Assembly: GCA_963738325.1 (NCBI GenBank)
Contig: CAVTWD010000002.1
Location: 1 to 64,000 of the forward strand
Direction of reading: 5' to 3'
From: CAVTWD01 sp963738325
GTDB lineage: Bacteria; Actinomycetota; Acidimicrobiia; Acidimicrobiales; Ilumatobacteraceae
Length of the DNA stretch: 64,000 bases
Below the pieces are notes generated by a model. That model did not search any database. It was not told the DNA's origin and saw only the letters and a program-made list of their open reading frames with translations. This document shows positions 42,515 through 51,318 of the stretch, in pieces; the first letter of the stretch is position 1; every line of letters starts with the position of its first letter. Position numbers and translations under genes: made by a program.

Positions 42515-43396
42515 GTGGGCGGGAGGCGGACGGCGGACACGACGAGCGCGGCTGCCCATGCGCGCCTGCCGAACGGCGACGGCCGGCTCGATCGGCGCCG
42601 ACTCATGAGGCTCCTCGGCACCGGTGGCCTCGTCGCCGGAAGCGCGCTCGCTGGCCACGTCGCCACCGCACTCCCCAGTGAAGCGGCCGAGGTGGCGTCC
42701 CGGGAGAACGGTGCCTATGCCGGCACCGACTCGGGTCGCCAGGAGGTGCTGTGGTCCGTGACGACGAAGCAACCCCTGGTGGCTCTCACCTTCGACGACG
42801 GCCCTACCGACCGCTACACGCCTCGCGTGCTCGACCTCCTGGCCGCGGCCGGCGCCCGCGCCACGTTCTTCGTGGTCGGGCAGCAGGTGGCGCGCGCACC
42901 GGGCTTGGTGCGGGCGATGGTGGCGGCCGGGCACGAGATCGGCAACCACACCTGGGGCCACCACAGCGCGGCCATGCTGACGGCGGCGGACACGGCACGC
43001 GACATCGAGGCGGGGACAGCCGCCATCGTGCAGGCGACGTCGGCGCCACCCGTTTGGTACCGGCCGCCCCGCGGGATGCTCACCGGGTCCGCCGCGTTGG
43101 AAGCCCACCGCCGCAATCAGCGCGTGGCAATGTGGAGCGTGGACCGGGGCCCGGCGGGTGACACCGACCTGGACGGTGTTCGCCGCCACCTCGTCGCCTC
43201 GCTCGCCCCCGGCGCCGTGATCGACCTCCACGACGGCGTCGGCGCCGCCGGGACCGACCCCGAGACGCAGTGGCCGGCGAAGCTCATGCGCCGCCGCGAA
43301 ACCGAGCTCGCCGTTTTGCCCGACGTGCTCGCCGCGGGCCGGCGTCTCGGGCTGCGCTTCGTCACCCTCACGCGGCTCGTCGCGACGAATCCGTGA
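42515..43396 (+). CDS. exported polysaccharide deacetylase (NodB domain)
   Basis: The predicted protein has 293 residues. An N-terminal Tat-like signal (RRRLMRLLGTGGLVAGSALA) precedes the NodB homology domain. Motif 1 is LTFDDGPTDRYTPRVLDLL, motif 2 GHEIGNHTWGHHSAA (HxxxH zinc ligands), motif 3 WYRPPRG, then MWSVDRGPAGDTD and VIDLHDG. All catalytic residues are seen. It removes acetyl groups from cell-wall or capsular sugars outside the membrane. The GTG start at 42515 is uncertain; a shorter start at 42605 would remove the Arg-rich leader. The stop overlaps the next gene as GTGA. Confidence 0.88.
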   Translation: MGGRRTADTTSAAAHARLPNGDGRLDRRRLMRLLGTGGLVAGSALAGHVATALPSEAAEVASRENGAYAGTDSGRQEVLWSVTTKQPLVALTFDDGPTDRYTPRVLDLLAAAGARATFFVVGQQVARAPGLVRAMVAAGHEIGNHTWGHHSAAMLTAADTARDIEAGTAAIVQATSAPPVWYRPPRGMLTGSAALEAHRRNQRVAMWSVDRGPAGDTDLDGVRRHLVASLAPGAVIDLHDGVGAAGTDPETQWPAKLMRRRETELAVLPDVLAAGRRLGLRFVTLTRLVATNP

Positions 43397-44491
43397 TCAA
43401 GTACCTCGGCTCGAAGCGGCGGCTGGTGCCGCTGCTCACCGAGGTGGCAGAGGCAGTGGGCGCCCGCCGGGCCCTCGACCTCTTCACCGGCACCACCCGC
43501 GTCGCGCAGGGCTGGCGAAGGGCGGGGTGTGCCGTCACGGCGGTGGACCTGGCGCGCTACTCGGAGGTGCTCGCTCGTACCTATGTCGAATGGGAGCCGA
43601 CGCGCGAGGCGCGCGCCGAGCTGCTCGCGGCAGTGGCCGATCTCGACGCCCGCCGCGGTGAAGCCGGCTACATCACCGCGACGTTCTGCCGCACCGCCCG
43701 CTACTTCCATCCGAGCAACGGCGAGCGCATCGACGCCATCCGCTCGGCCATCGCCCGCGAGCACGCCGGGACGCGGCTCGAACCCCTTCTGCTCACCAGC
43801 CTCCTCGAGGCCGCCGATCGGGTCGATTCCACGACGGGGTTGCAGATGGCCTACCTGAAGCAGTGGGCACCCCGGGCCCTGCAGCCGTTGCGCCTGCGGC
43901 CTCCGGAACCGCCGGCCGGCCCCGGGGGTCGGGCCCTGCGGGCCGACGCCCGCTCCGTCGCCGGCAGCCTCGGGCCCTTCGACCTCGCCTACCTCGACCC
44001 GCCCTACAACCAGCATCGCTACGAGGCCAACTACCACGTGTGGGAGACCCTCGTGGCCTGGGACGACCCGCCGCACTACGGCGTGGCCTGCAAGCGCCTC
44101 GACCTCCGCGATCGCTCGGCCCGGAGCGTCTTCAACGACCGCGCTCGCATGCCCGACGCGCTGCGAGCCTGCGTCGACGCCGTGGACGCCCGCGTCGTGG
44201 CCATCTCCTACAACGACGAGGCCTGGCTTTCCCTGCCCGAGCTCGTGGCGATGGCCGAGGGGCGAGGGCGTCCCCTTGTCGTCGGCGTCGAATCCAAGCG
44301 GTACGTGGGGGCGCAGATCGGGATCCACAACCCCGCGGGGCAGAAGGTCGGACAGCGTGTCGCATCTCCGCAACACCGAGTACCTCGTGATCACCGGCGA
44401 CCTCACGCCAAGCCAACGCGCCCGCCTGGTGGCGGCGGCCGCCCGTCATGGCGCCCGCCAGATCGAGCAGGCGGCGCCGGCCTCTGGCTGA
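43393..44491 (+). CDS. D12-class DNA adenine methyltransferase, one frameshift
   Basis: The GTG at 43393 overlaps the deacetylase stop. IKYLGSKRRLVPLL and RALDLFTGTTRVAQGW form the SAM-binding motif I region (FxGxxxV-like). LAYLDPPYNQHRYEANYHVW is motif IV (DPPY). VAISYNDEAWLSL and VVGVESKRYVGAQIG lead to the C-terminus. One base is wrong near 44355; after correction the end is SHLRNTEYLVITGDLTPSQR and a stop at 44491. The family methylates the N6 of adenine. No cognate restriction gene is visible in the window, so it may be an orphan methylase. Confidence 0.85.
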
Positions 44492-44513
44492 GTCCTTCCC
44501 GCCCGGGCGCCGT

Positions 44514-44519
44514 TAGGGT
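44514..44519 (+). promoter_or_regulatory. putative -10 box TAGGGT, leaderless start
   Basis: GTTAGGGTC lies eight bases before the ATG at 44528, in the same arrangement as at 40922. A GAGGGGG stretch between them could also serve as a weak ribosome binding site. Confidence 0.45.
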
Positions 44520-44527
44520 CGAGGGGG

Positions 44528-46483
44528 ATGGCCGAACCGCTCTGGGTCCCATCGTCTGCCCGCGTGGCGGCGTCCCGGATGCGCGCCTTCTCGGACTTCG
44601 TGGCCGAGCGCCACGGCGCCCCCCGCGACGACGCCACCCTCCACTCGTGGAGCGTCACCCATCCCGATCGGTTCTGGCGTTCGGTGTGGGACTTCGGTGA
44701 CGTCGTGGGCGAGGCGGGCGACCTCGCCTTCGATCCCGGCGACGGCACCATGCTCGACACCCGTTGGTTCCCGCGGGCATCGCTCAGCATGGCCGAGAAC
44801 CTCTTGGCCGGCTCGGGTGACGACAGCGCCCCGGCAGTGATCTTCGAGCGGGAGGACGGCCAGCGCCGCACGCTCACCTGGAATCAGCTGCGGGTGGCCG
44901 TCGCCGCCACCGCCCGAGGGCTGCGGGAGGCCGGTGTGGCCTCGGGGGACCGGGTGGCGGCGTGGATGCCCAACCTTCCCGAAACGGTGGTGGCGTTCCT
45001 CGCTGCCAACGCGATCGGTGCGGTCTTCTCATCGACGTCGGCCGACTTCGGCGTGGCCGGCGTCATCGACCGTTTCGGCCAGATCGAGCCGAAGGTGCTG
45101 TTCGCCGCCGACGGGTACCGCTACGGAGGGCGCCGCTTCGACTGCCTTCGTCGCCTCGCCGACATACGCGACGGCCTGCCCAGCCTGCGCGACGTGATCG
45201 TCGTGGGCAACCTGGAGGACCATCCCGATCTGCGCCGCGTCCCGGAGGCTCGCTCGTTCGCGGACCTCACCGCGGCGGGTCCCGAGCCCGGCTTCGCCCC
45301 CGAGCGGCTCGGCTTCGACCAGCCGGCGGTGATCCTGTACTCGTCGGGCACCACCGGTGTCCCGAAATGCATCGTCCACCGCGCCGGCGGGCTGCTGCTG
45401 AAGCACCTCGCCGAGCACCAGTTGCAGAGCGATGTGCGCGCCGGAGACCGGGTCTTCTACTTCACCACCTGTGGCTGGATGATGTGGAACTGGCTGGTGT
45501 CGGCCCTCGCCTCCAAGGCCACGATCGTGCTGTTCGACGGCAACCCGATGCACCCGCAGGCCGGGGCGCTGTTCGAGCTGGTCGACCGCGACGAGATCAC
45601 CCTGCTCGGGGTGTCGGCCAAGTATCTCGACGGCGTGCGCAAGGCCGGCCTCCGGCCCCGCGACCGCTACCGCCTCGACTCGTTGCGCACCATCTGCTCC
45701 ACTGGCTCACCGCTCGCCCCCGAGAGCTTCGCCTGGGTCTACGAGGCGCTGAAGCCCGACGTGCACCTGGCCTCGATCTCGGGGGGCACCGACCTCTGTG
45801 GATGCTTCGTCGCCGGAGACCCGACCCGGCCGGTGTGGGCGGGCGAGATCCAGGGGCCGGCGCTGGGGATGGCCGTCGACGTGTGGGACGACGACGGGCC
45901 CGTGCCGGCCGGCGTGAAAGGCGAGCTCGTCTGCACCCGTCCCTTCCCCACCACGCCCCTGGGCTTCTGGGGTGACCCGGACGGGAGCCGCTATCGCGCC
46001 GCGTACTTCGAGCGGTTCCCAGGCGTGTGGGCCCACGGCGACTTCGCCTCGTGGACGGAGCACGGCGGCGTCATCATCCACGGGCGCAGCGATGCCACCC
46101 TCAACGCCGGGGGCGTGCGCATCGGCACCGCGGAGATCTACCGGCAGGTCGAGTTGCTCCCCGAGATCAGCGAGGCCATCGCGGTCGGCCAGGACTGGGA
46201 CGGCGACACCCGCATTGTGCTGTTCGTGCACCTCGCCGAAGGGGCGGTCCTCGACGAGGAGCTCCGGGACCGGATCCGGCGCGCGCTGCGCGAGAACTGC
46301 TCTCCCCGGCACGTGCCGGCCCGCATCGTCGCGGTAGCGGACATCCCCCGTACCCGCAGCGGCAAGATCACCGAGCTGGCCGTCACCGATGTGGTGAACG
46401 GGCGCGAGGTGCGCAACATCGAGGCGCTGGCCAATCCTGAGTCGCTCGAGTTGTACCGCGACGTGCCCGAGCTGAAGAACTAG
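44528..46483 (+). CDS. aacS: acetoacetyl-CoA synthetase
   Basis: The predicted protein has 651 residues, the normal length. It starts AEPLWVPSSARVAASRM, the typical acetoacetate-CoA ligase N-terminus (xPLWxPSxxRxxxSxM). The AMP-binding signature is AVILYSSGTTGVPKCIVH. Other motifs are FYFTTCGWMMWNWLVSAL, SISGGTDLCGCF, WAHGDFASWTEHGGVIIHGR and the adenylation lysine region PRTRSGKITELAV. It activates acetoacetate to acetoacetyl-CoA for ketone-body use. HMG-CoA lyase, which produces acetoacetate, is the next gene on the opposite strand. Confidence 0.95.
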   Translation: MAEPLWVPSSARVAASRMRAFSDFVAERHGAPRDDATLHSWSVTHPDRFWRSVWDFGDVVGEAGDLAFDPGDGTMLDTRWFPRASLSMAENLLAGSGDDSAPAVIFEREDGQRRTLTWNQLRVAVAATARGLREAGVASGDRVAAWMPNLPETVVAFLAANAIGAVFSSTSADFGVAGVIDRFGQIEPKVLFAADGYRYGGRRFDCLRRLADIRDGLPSLRDVIVVGNLEDHPDLRRVPEARSFADLTAAGPEPGFAPERLGFDQPAVILYSSGTTGVPKCIVHRAGGLLLKHLAEHQLQSDVRAGDRVFYFTTCGWMMWNWLVSALASKATIVLFDGNPMHPQAGALFELVDRDEITLLGVSAKYLDGVRKAGLRPRDRYRLDSLRTICSTGSPLAPESFAWVYEALKPDVHLASISGGTDLCGCFVAGDPTRPVWAGEIQGPALGMAVDVWDDDGPVPAGVKGELVCTRPFPTTPLGFWGDPDGSRYRAAYFERFPGVWAHGDFASWTEHGGVIIHGRSDATLNAGGVRIGTAEIYRQVELLPEISEAIAVGQDWDGDTRIVLFVHLAEGAVLDEELRDRIRRALRENCSPRHVPARIVAVADIPRTRSGKITELAVTDVVNGREVRNIEALANPESLELYRDVPELKN

Positions 46484-46509
46484 AGGGAAAGGAGACCTTC
46501 CGCCTCCGG
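46483..46509. terminator. imperfect hairpin after aacS
   Basis: GAGGGAAAGG-AGA-CCTTCCGCCTC folds into an imperfect stem immediately after the aacS stop. Its core GGAGACCTTCC resembles the hairpins at 49272 and 61803. Confidence 0.5.
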
Positions 46510-46636
46510 GCCTGTCCTCGTTCATGCAGGTCGATTCGCCCACAGTTGCGCGAAGTGACACGCACGAACGGCTCCGCTCGGTCGTGGCGGTGGCCGGCGC
46601 GCCGGCCCCGCATCTCGCTCCACCTCACGGCTCGCG

Positions 46637-47542
46637 TCACGCGCTCTCGTGCGGCGCTCGTCGGGAACGAGGCCCGGCGTGCGCGACCCGGCTCGGTACC
46701 GGATGGCCGACGAGCGATGCCACGAGCGCGCTCGCCGAGAGCAGCGCCTCGAGGTCGATGCCCGTTGCCACACCCAGATCGTCGAAGAGCGCCACGACGT
46801 CCTCGGTGGCCACGTTGCCACCTGCACCTGCGGCGAAGGGAGACCCACCCAGCCCGCCGACGCTCGCGTCGAAGCGGGTGACCCCGCGCTGCCAACCGGC
46901 GTAGAGGTTGACGAGCCCGGTCCCTCGCGTCTCGTGGAGGTGGAGTCCCATGTCGGGGCCGCAGGCATCGAGGGCCTCATCGATGCGGCGAGGGGTGGCC
47001 ATCCCCGTCGTGTCGGCCAGCGTGATGCGAGTGGCGCCGGCGTGGGTGAGCCGCGAGGCGAGGTTGGCGACCTCCTGCGGGGCGATGTCGCCCTCGTAGG
47101 GCGAGCCGAAGGCGCACGAGATCACGGCGTCGACGGGGACGCCGGCGGTCGCGGCGAGGGCGCTGATGTCACCGACCGCGGCCAGCGACTCGTCGATGGT
47201 CATGCGCACGTTCTTCTCGTTGTAGGAAGCGGAGGCCGAGATCGTGACCGTCAGCTCGTCGACGCCGGCGGCGAGCGCCGCTTCGGCGCCGCGCCGGTTC
47301 GGCACGAGCGCGGCGCGGACCACACCGGACGGGGTGCCGACGGCGGCCACGACCTCGGCCGCGTCGGCCATCGCCGGCACCGCCTTCGGGGAGACGAACG
47401 ACGCCACTTCCAGATGGCGCACGCCCGCGGCCAGCAGGGCCTCGACGAGGCGCACGCGATCGGCCACCGCCAAGGGCGCCTCGGCTTGCAACCCGTCTCG
47501 CGGACCGACGTCGCGCAGGTCGACGGTACGGGGAGGCGCCAC
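46637..47542 (-). CDS. hydroxymethylglutaryl-CoA lyase
   Basis: The predicted protein has 301 residues. The TIM-barrel motifs of the family are present: VGPRDGLQAEAPLAVADR (catalytic Arg-Asp), VSPKAVPAMADA, ISCAFGSPYEGD, ADTTGMATP, LHLHETRGTGLVN (His pair for the divalent metal) and the flexible-loop equivalent VGGLGGSPFAAGAGGNVATE. The usual GGCPxA loop Cys is replaced by Gly-Ser here. It cleaves HMG-CoA to acetoacetate and acetyl-CoA, the last step of leucine degradation. The GTG start lies six bases after a TATGCT box. Confidence 0.92.
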   Translation of the reverse strand: MAPPRTVDLRDVGPRDGLQAEAPLAVADRVRLVEALLAAGVRHLEVASFVSPKAVPAMADAAEVVAAVGTPSGVVRAALVPNRRGAEAALAAGVDELTVTISASASYNEKNVRMTIDESLAAVGDISALAATAGVPVDAVISCAFGSPYEGDIAPQEVANLASRLTHAGATRITLADTTGMATPRRIDEALDACGPDMGLHLHETRGTGLVNLYAGWQRGVTRFDASVGGLGGSPFAAGAGGNVATEDVVALFDDLGVATGIDLEALLSASALVASLVGHPVPSRVAHAGPRSRRAPHESA

Positions 47543-47548
47543 GCGTGG

Positions 47549-47558
47549 AGCATAGGGT
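47549..47558. promoter_or_regulatory. overlapping divergent -10 boxes
   Basis: TATGCT on the minus strand (47554-47549) sits six bases from the HMG-CoA lyase GTG. TAGGGT on the plus strand (47553-47558) points to the acyl-CoA dehydrogenase. The two boxes share two base pairs, so the promoters probably exclude each other. Confidence 0.4.
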
Positions 47559-47589
47559 GACCCGGGGGCCCGTGATCGGGAGGTGCCGG

Positions 47590-48738
47590 GTGGATTTCGA
47601 CTTCAGCGACGAGCAGCAGGCCTTCCGCGAGGTCGTCCGCGATTTCGCCGAGGCCGAGATCGCGCCGCACGCCGAGGCCTGGGATCGTGACCACGTCTTC
47701 CCGGTCGACACCGTGCTGGCCATGGGCCGCCTCGGCCTGTTCGGGCTGGTCTTCCCCGAGGAGTACGGCGGGTCCGGGGCGGACTTCACCACCCAGTGCC
47801 TCGCCATCGAGGAGATCGGCCGTGTCGACCAGAGCATGGGCATCACCCTGTCGGCGGGCGTGGGCCTCGGCGCCAACCCGATCCACAGCTTCGGCACGCT
47901 CGCGCAGAAGGAACGCTGGCTACCCGATCTCGTGGCCGGCAGATCCCTCGGCGGCTTCGGGCTCACCGAGCCCGACGGCGGGAGTGACGCCGGCGCCACC
48001 CGCACCCGAGCGGAGCTCGACGAGGAGGCGGGCGAGTGGGTGATCGACGGAGCGAAGGCCTTCATCACCAACTCCGGCACGCCCATCACGTCGGTCATCA
48101 CGGTCACCGCGCGGACCGACGGCCGGGCCATCTCCTCGATCGTGGTTCCCGCGGGGACGCCCGGCCTCGTGGTCGAGCCCGCGTACCGGAAGATGGGTTG
48201 GCACGCGTCGGACACCCATGGCCTGTCGTTCTCGGGGTGCCGCGTGCCCCGCGACCATCTCCTCGGTGAGCGGGGGCTCGGGGTCCAGAACTTCCTCTCC
48301 ATCCTCGACGACGGGCGCATCGCCATTTCAGCGCTCGCCGTCGGCCTGGCCCAAGCCTGCCTCGACCAGGCCCTCGACCACGCCCGCACCCGCAATGCCT
48401 TCGGCGGGGCGATCGGGCGCTATCAGGCCGTGGCCTTCGCCTTGGCCGATGTGGCGGTGGCCGTCGAGAGCGCCCGGCTGCTGACCTACAAGGCGGCGTG
48501 GCTGAAGGACCACGGCCGCCCGTTCCGCCATGCCGCGGCGATGGCGAAGCTGTACTCGACGGAGGCCGCCGTCGACGCCTCCCGCGTCGCCACCCAGGTC
48601 TTCGGTGGATACGGCTTCGTCGACGACAGCCCTGTCAGCCGCTTCTACCGCGACGCCAAGGTCCTCGAGATCGGGGAGGGCACGAGCGAGATCCAACGGC
48701 TGGTCATCTCACGCGGCCTCGGCCTGCCGGTGGTCTGA
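47590..48738 (+). CDS. acyl-CoA dehydrogenase
   Basis: The predicted protein has 382 residues from the GTG at 47590, which has GGGAGGT nine bases upstream; the earlier ATG at 47545 has none. Motifs are DFDFSDEQQAFREVVRDFA, FGLTEPDGGSDAGATRTRAE (FAD/substrate loop), AFITNSGTPITSVI, AYRKMGWHASDTHGLSF and the C-terminal FGGYGFVDDSPVSRFYRDAK with EGTSEIQRLVISR. The catalytic base would be the Glu in IGEGTSEIQ. It belongs to the short-chain/isovaleryl-type group by length. With HMG-CoA lyase and aacS it suggests leucine or branched-acid catabolism. Confidence 0.92.
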   Translation: MDFDFSDEQQAFREVVRDFAEAEIAPHAEAWDRDHVFPVDTVLAMGRLGLFGLVFPEEYGGSGADFTTQCLAIEEIGRVDQSMGITLSAGVGLGANPIHSFGTLAQKERWLPDLVAGRSLGGFGLTEPDGGSDAGATRTRAELDEEAGEWVIDGAKAFITNSGTPITSVITVTARTDGRAISSIVVPAGTPGLVVEPAYRKMGWHASDTHGLSFSGCRVPRDHLLGERGLGVQNFLSILDDGRIAISALAVGLAQACLDQALDHARTRNAFGGAIGRYQAVAFALADVAVAVESARLLTYKAAWLKDHGRPFRHAAAMAKLYSTEAAVDASRVATQVFGGYGFVDDSPVSRFYRDAKVLEIGEGTSEIQRLVISRGLGLPVV

Positions 48739-48743
48739 ACCCG

Positions 48744-49237
48744 TCAGGCGGGCACATCGCCGATGATCGGCTGGGACAGGAGGCGGCGGCGATCGAAGCC
48801 GGCCTCCCACGGGAGCCAGCCGTTCGGGTCAGGGTAGGCGAGCTGGACGACCCGGAACGACGCGCTCTCGTACCAGTCGATGGCGGACCCGAAGAGCCCG
48901 CCGTTCTCCGCCACGTCCACAGGCAGGAGGGCGGCCCGCAAGTCGTTGTCGAGGAGCCCGGTGAACTGGTCACCCACGGGGATGGCGACGTCGTCGCGCA
49001 ACAGCTCCACGACCATGCCCAGCAGGCCCCGCGGGCGTCGGCTGGCTTCAGCCCGAACACGACGACCTCGGGGAACTCGAACGAGGCCTCGAGGCCGACG
49101 GTGTAGGTGTAGCCGGGGAAGGGGGGATCGAGCTCGAGCTGCGCGGGCACCGGGACGACCGCCCAGCCGTCGGTCTCGATCATCCAGGCGATCTTGTCCC
49201 GGAACTCCATCGAGCGGTCGGGGAACACGTCGCTCAC
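48744..49237 (-). CDS. DUF4262-domain protein, one frameshift
   Basis: The GTG at 49237 has GGGAG five bases upstream. FRDKIAWMIETDGWAVVPVP, FPGYTYTVGLEASFEFPEVV and VFGLKPADARG are the DUF4262 N-terminal half. One base is off near 49030, after which LLRDDVAIPVGDQFTGLL, WYESASFRVVQLAYPDPNG and WLPWEAGFDRR complete the protein. DUF4262 proteins have no established biochemical role and are frequent in actinomycetes. A palindrome (49255-49270) lies just upstream of the ribosome binding site and may regulate it. Confidence 0.75.
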
Positions 49238-49254
49238 CAGTACTCCCAACTTCG

Positions 49255-49270
49255 AGATGTTGTGACATCT
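49255..49270. promoter_or_regulatory. 16-bp palindrome upstream of the DUF4262 gene
   Basis: AGATGT-TGTG-ACATCT is a perfect 6-bp inverted repeat around four bases, 17 bases upstream of the GTG. Size and position suit an operator or a leader hairpin. Confidence 0.45.
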
Positions 49271-49271
49271 T

Positions 49272-49301
49272 CGAAGGGGGAAGGTCTCCTTCCCTCCTTC
49301 G
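49272..49301 (-). terminator. GC-rich hairpin after the phosphotransferase gene
   Basis: CGAAGGGGGAAGG-TCT-CCTTCCCTCCTTCG forms a 13-bp stem with one bulge, 13 bases past the phosphotransferase stop on the minus strand. It shares its core with the hairpins at 46483 and 61803. Confidence 0.65.
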
Positions 49302-49314
49302 CTCATGCAGCCTG

Positions 49315-50398
49315 TCACGCCAGGAGGCAACGGGAGCCGAGGTCGAGGGCGTGGGTGAGGTGGCGCGTCGCCATGGCCGCGAACATCGCTTCGCCTCGCT
49401 CGGTGTGCCCGACGATCATCGACGCCACGACGGCCATGATCACGCCTCCGAAGGCGTTGAGCCGGTACCGCTCCCACAGCGGCTCGAGGGCGAGCCCACG
49501 CACTCCCCCGGCCCCGAGAGCCGGCGTGGTAGCGCGCCGACGAGGTCACGCTCGTGGGCTGCGGCGCACGGCTGGGAGGAGGCCGGCACCGAGGAAGTAG
49601 GCCAGATCGGCGGCCGCCGGACCGTGCCCCGGCGTCTGCCAGTCGACGACCGCCAACGGGTAGCCGCCCGTCGGGCGTGCCGAACAGCATGTTGTCGAGC
49701 CGGTAGTCGCCGTGGATGACCGTGAAGGGCGGTTGGCGAGCCGCCACCCAGTTCTGGATGCTGGCCGCCGAACCACTCGCCCAACCCGAGCTGCTCGGCC
49801 GTCAGGTAGCGCCCGTAGCGGTCCACGAACGACGGCCAGAGCATCTGGTGTAGGGACCTGGAGCGCTTCGGCGTCGCCCTCCTGGCGGCGGCCGAGCCAC
49901 TCGATGTCGTCGAGGGCGCGGATCGCCCCATCGCGGCGCGTGCAGCCTGGCCAGCTCGTCGAGGCCAGTACGGGCTGTCGGCGCGAGCAGCCTGCGATCT
50001 GGTCGCCCTGCACGGCCGGGGCGAGATCCTCGAGCACCAACACGAAGTCGCCGGAGGTCGGCATCCCAGTCGGCGTGGTAGCAGTGCGGCGTGCGGATCG
50101 TCGACGGTGGCCGCGAGCTCCCGGTAGAACGTCACCTCGCGCTCGTAGTTGCGGAGCTGCGACGCCCGTGGCTCGGCTCACGGCGTCGGAGCGACGGCAG
50201 CTTGGCGACGACGGTCGCCGGGCTCCCCGGCGGTGGCTCCCTCAGCGTAGCGAGCCGGTACCGCACGTTCATCCCGACCTGGCCCGTGCCAACCCGCTCG
50301 GCGTGGGCGGCCGCGACGGCGATGCCGAGGACCTCGCTCAGCCAATCGGGGGTGATGTCGTCGGGCCCACCGGCCCGTGCGACGCTACCGAGGCACAA
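49315..50398 (-). pseudogene. phosphotransferase (aminoglycoside phosphotransferase-like), multiple frameshifts
   Basis: Fragments in three frames make one APH/choline-kinase-type protein. These are DDITPDWLSEVLGIAVAAAH with VGMNVRYRLA; VTFYRELAATVDDP; SFVDRYGRYLTAEQLGLGEW; FTVIHGDYRLDNMLFG (the catalytic HGDxxxxN Brenner motif); and the C-terminal YRLNAFGGVIMAVVASMIVG. Numerous single-base shifts are needed and no long frame survives. The most upstream start that fits is a TTG at 50398. The catalytic loop is intact, so sequence error is likely. Such kinases phosphorylate small hydroxyl compounds; the substrate is unknown. Confidence 0.7.
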
Positions 50399-50463
50399 GA
50401 TTCGCCCCGGCGCTCCGTGACCTGGCCGGGACCGGCCCCGCCCGACCGGTACCGTCGCAACCG

Positions 50464-51291
50464 GTGCAGCGTCCGGCTTCCTGCTCAAGCCCAGGTGGGT
50501 GATCCTGACGGTGCTGGTCGTGATCGGCGCCTCGTCATGGTGATGATCAACCGGCCTTCTGGCAGCTTCGCCGCCTCCACGAGCGCCGCTCGGCCATGAA
50601 CGCGAGGTACGGGCCCGTCGAGGCCGTTCCCGAGGCCGAAGTCAGTCGTCGTGCAGCCCACGATGCCGTTGCCGGCGCCGGGCACGACGCCGAGTGGCGG
50701 CTCCTCCAGGCGACGGGCACCTACGACGCCGGCCGGCCAGGTGCTCATCCGCAACCGGTCCTTCAACGGCGCACCCGGCTACCACGTCGTCACGCCGCTC
50801 GGCTGGCGGACGGGGCGCCGTTGCTCGTCAACCGCGGGTGGATCCCGATCGGCACGCGGGGTCGGCAAGCCGCCGGCCGTCCCCGCCCCGCCGAGCGGGC
50901 GCCGTCACAGTCGAAGGGCGAGTCCGGGGCACCCAGGTGCGCGGGGCGTTCGGCCCGACGAGATCCGTCCAACGGTGGCGCTGCAGCGAGCTCGCCCGGG
51001 TCGACATCGCCCGACTCCGCCAGCAACTCGCCCTACCCGGTGCTCCCTGCCTACGTCGAGCTGACAGCCAGCAGCCGGCGCCCTAGCCAGCCGCTCCCCG
51101 CCCTCATCCCTCCTCCCGAGCTCGACGACGGGCCCCACTTCGCCTACGCGGTCCAGTGGTTCATCTTCTCCGCGTCGCCGATCGTCGGATGGGTGCTGGT
51201 GGTGCGCCGGCAGGTCCACGACGACGCCCGCAAGCGGCGGAGCACTCCCGGGCCCGAAGAGCAGGCGCCCGCGTCGAGCGCCCCCGTCTGA
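50464..51291 (+). pseudogene. SURF1-family cytochrome oxidase assembly protein, frameshifted
   Basis: Pieces are LLKPRWVILTVLVVIGASSW (first membrane helix), FWQLRRLHERRSAMNARYG (the family WQxxRxxxK-like motif), VLIRNRSFNGAPGYHVVTPL, LLVNRGWIPIG (the SURF1 signature), PAYVELTASS and the last helix (HFAYAVQWFIFSASPIVGWV). They fall in three plus-strand frames, with breaks near 50540, 50720 and 50790-51050. The order and spacing are those of SURF1, which inserts heme a into the oxidase. The C-terminal part is open to 51291. An indel cluster is the likely explanation. Confidence 0.78.
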
Positions 51292-51318
51292 GGGCGACGC
51301 GGCCCGACGAGACTCGAC

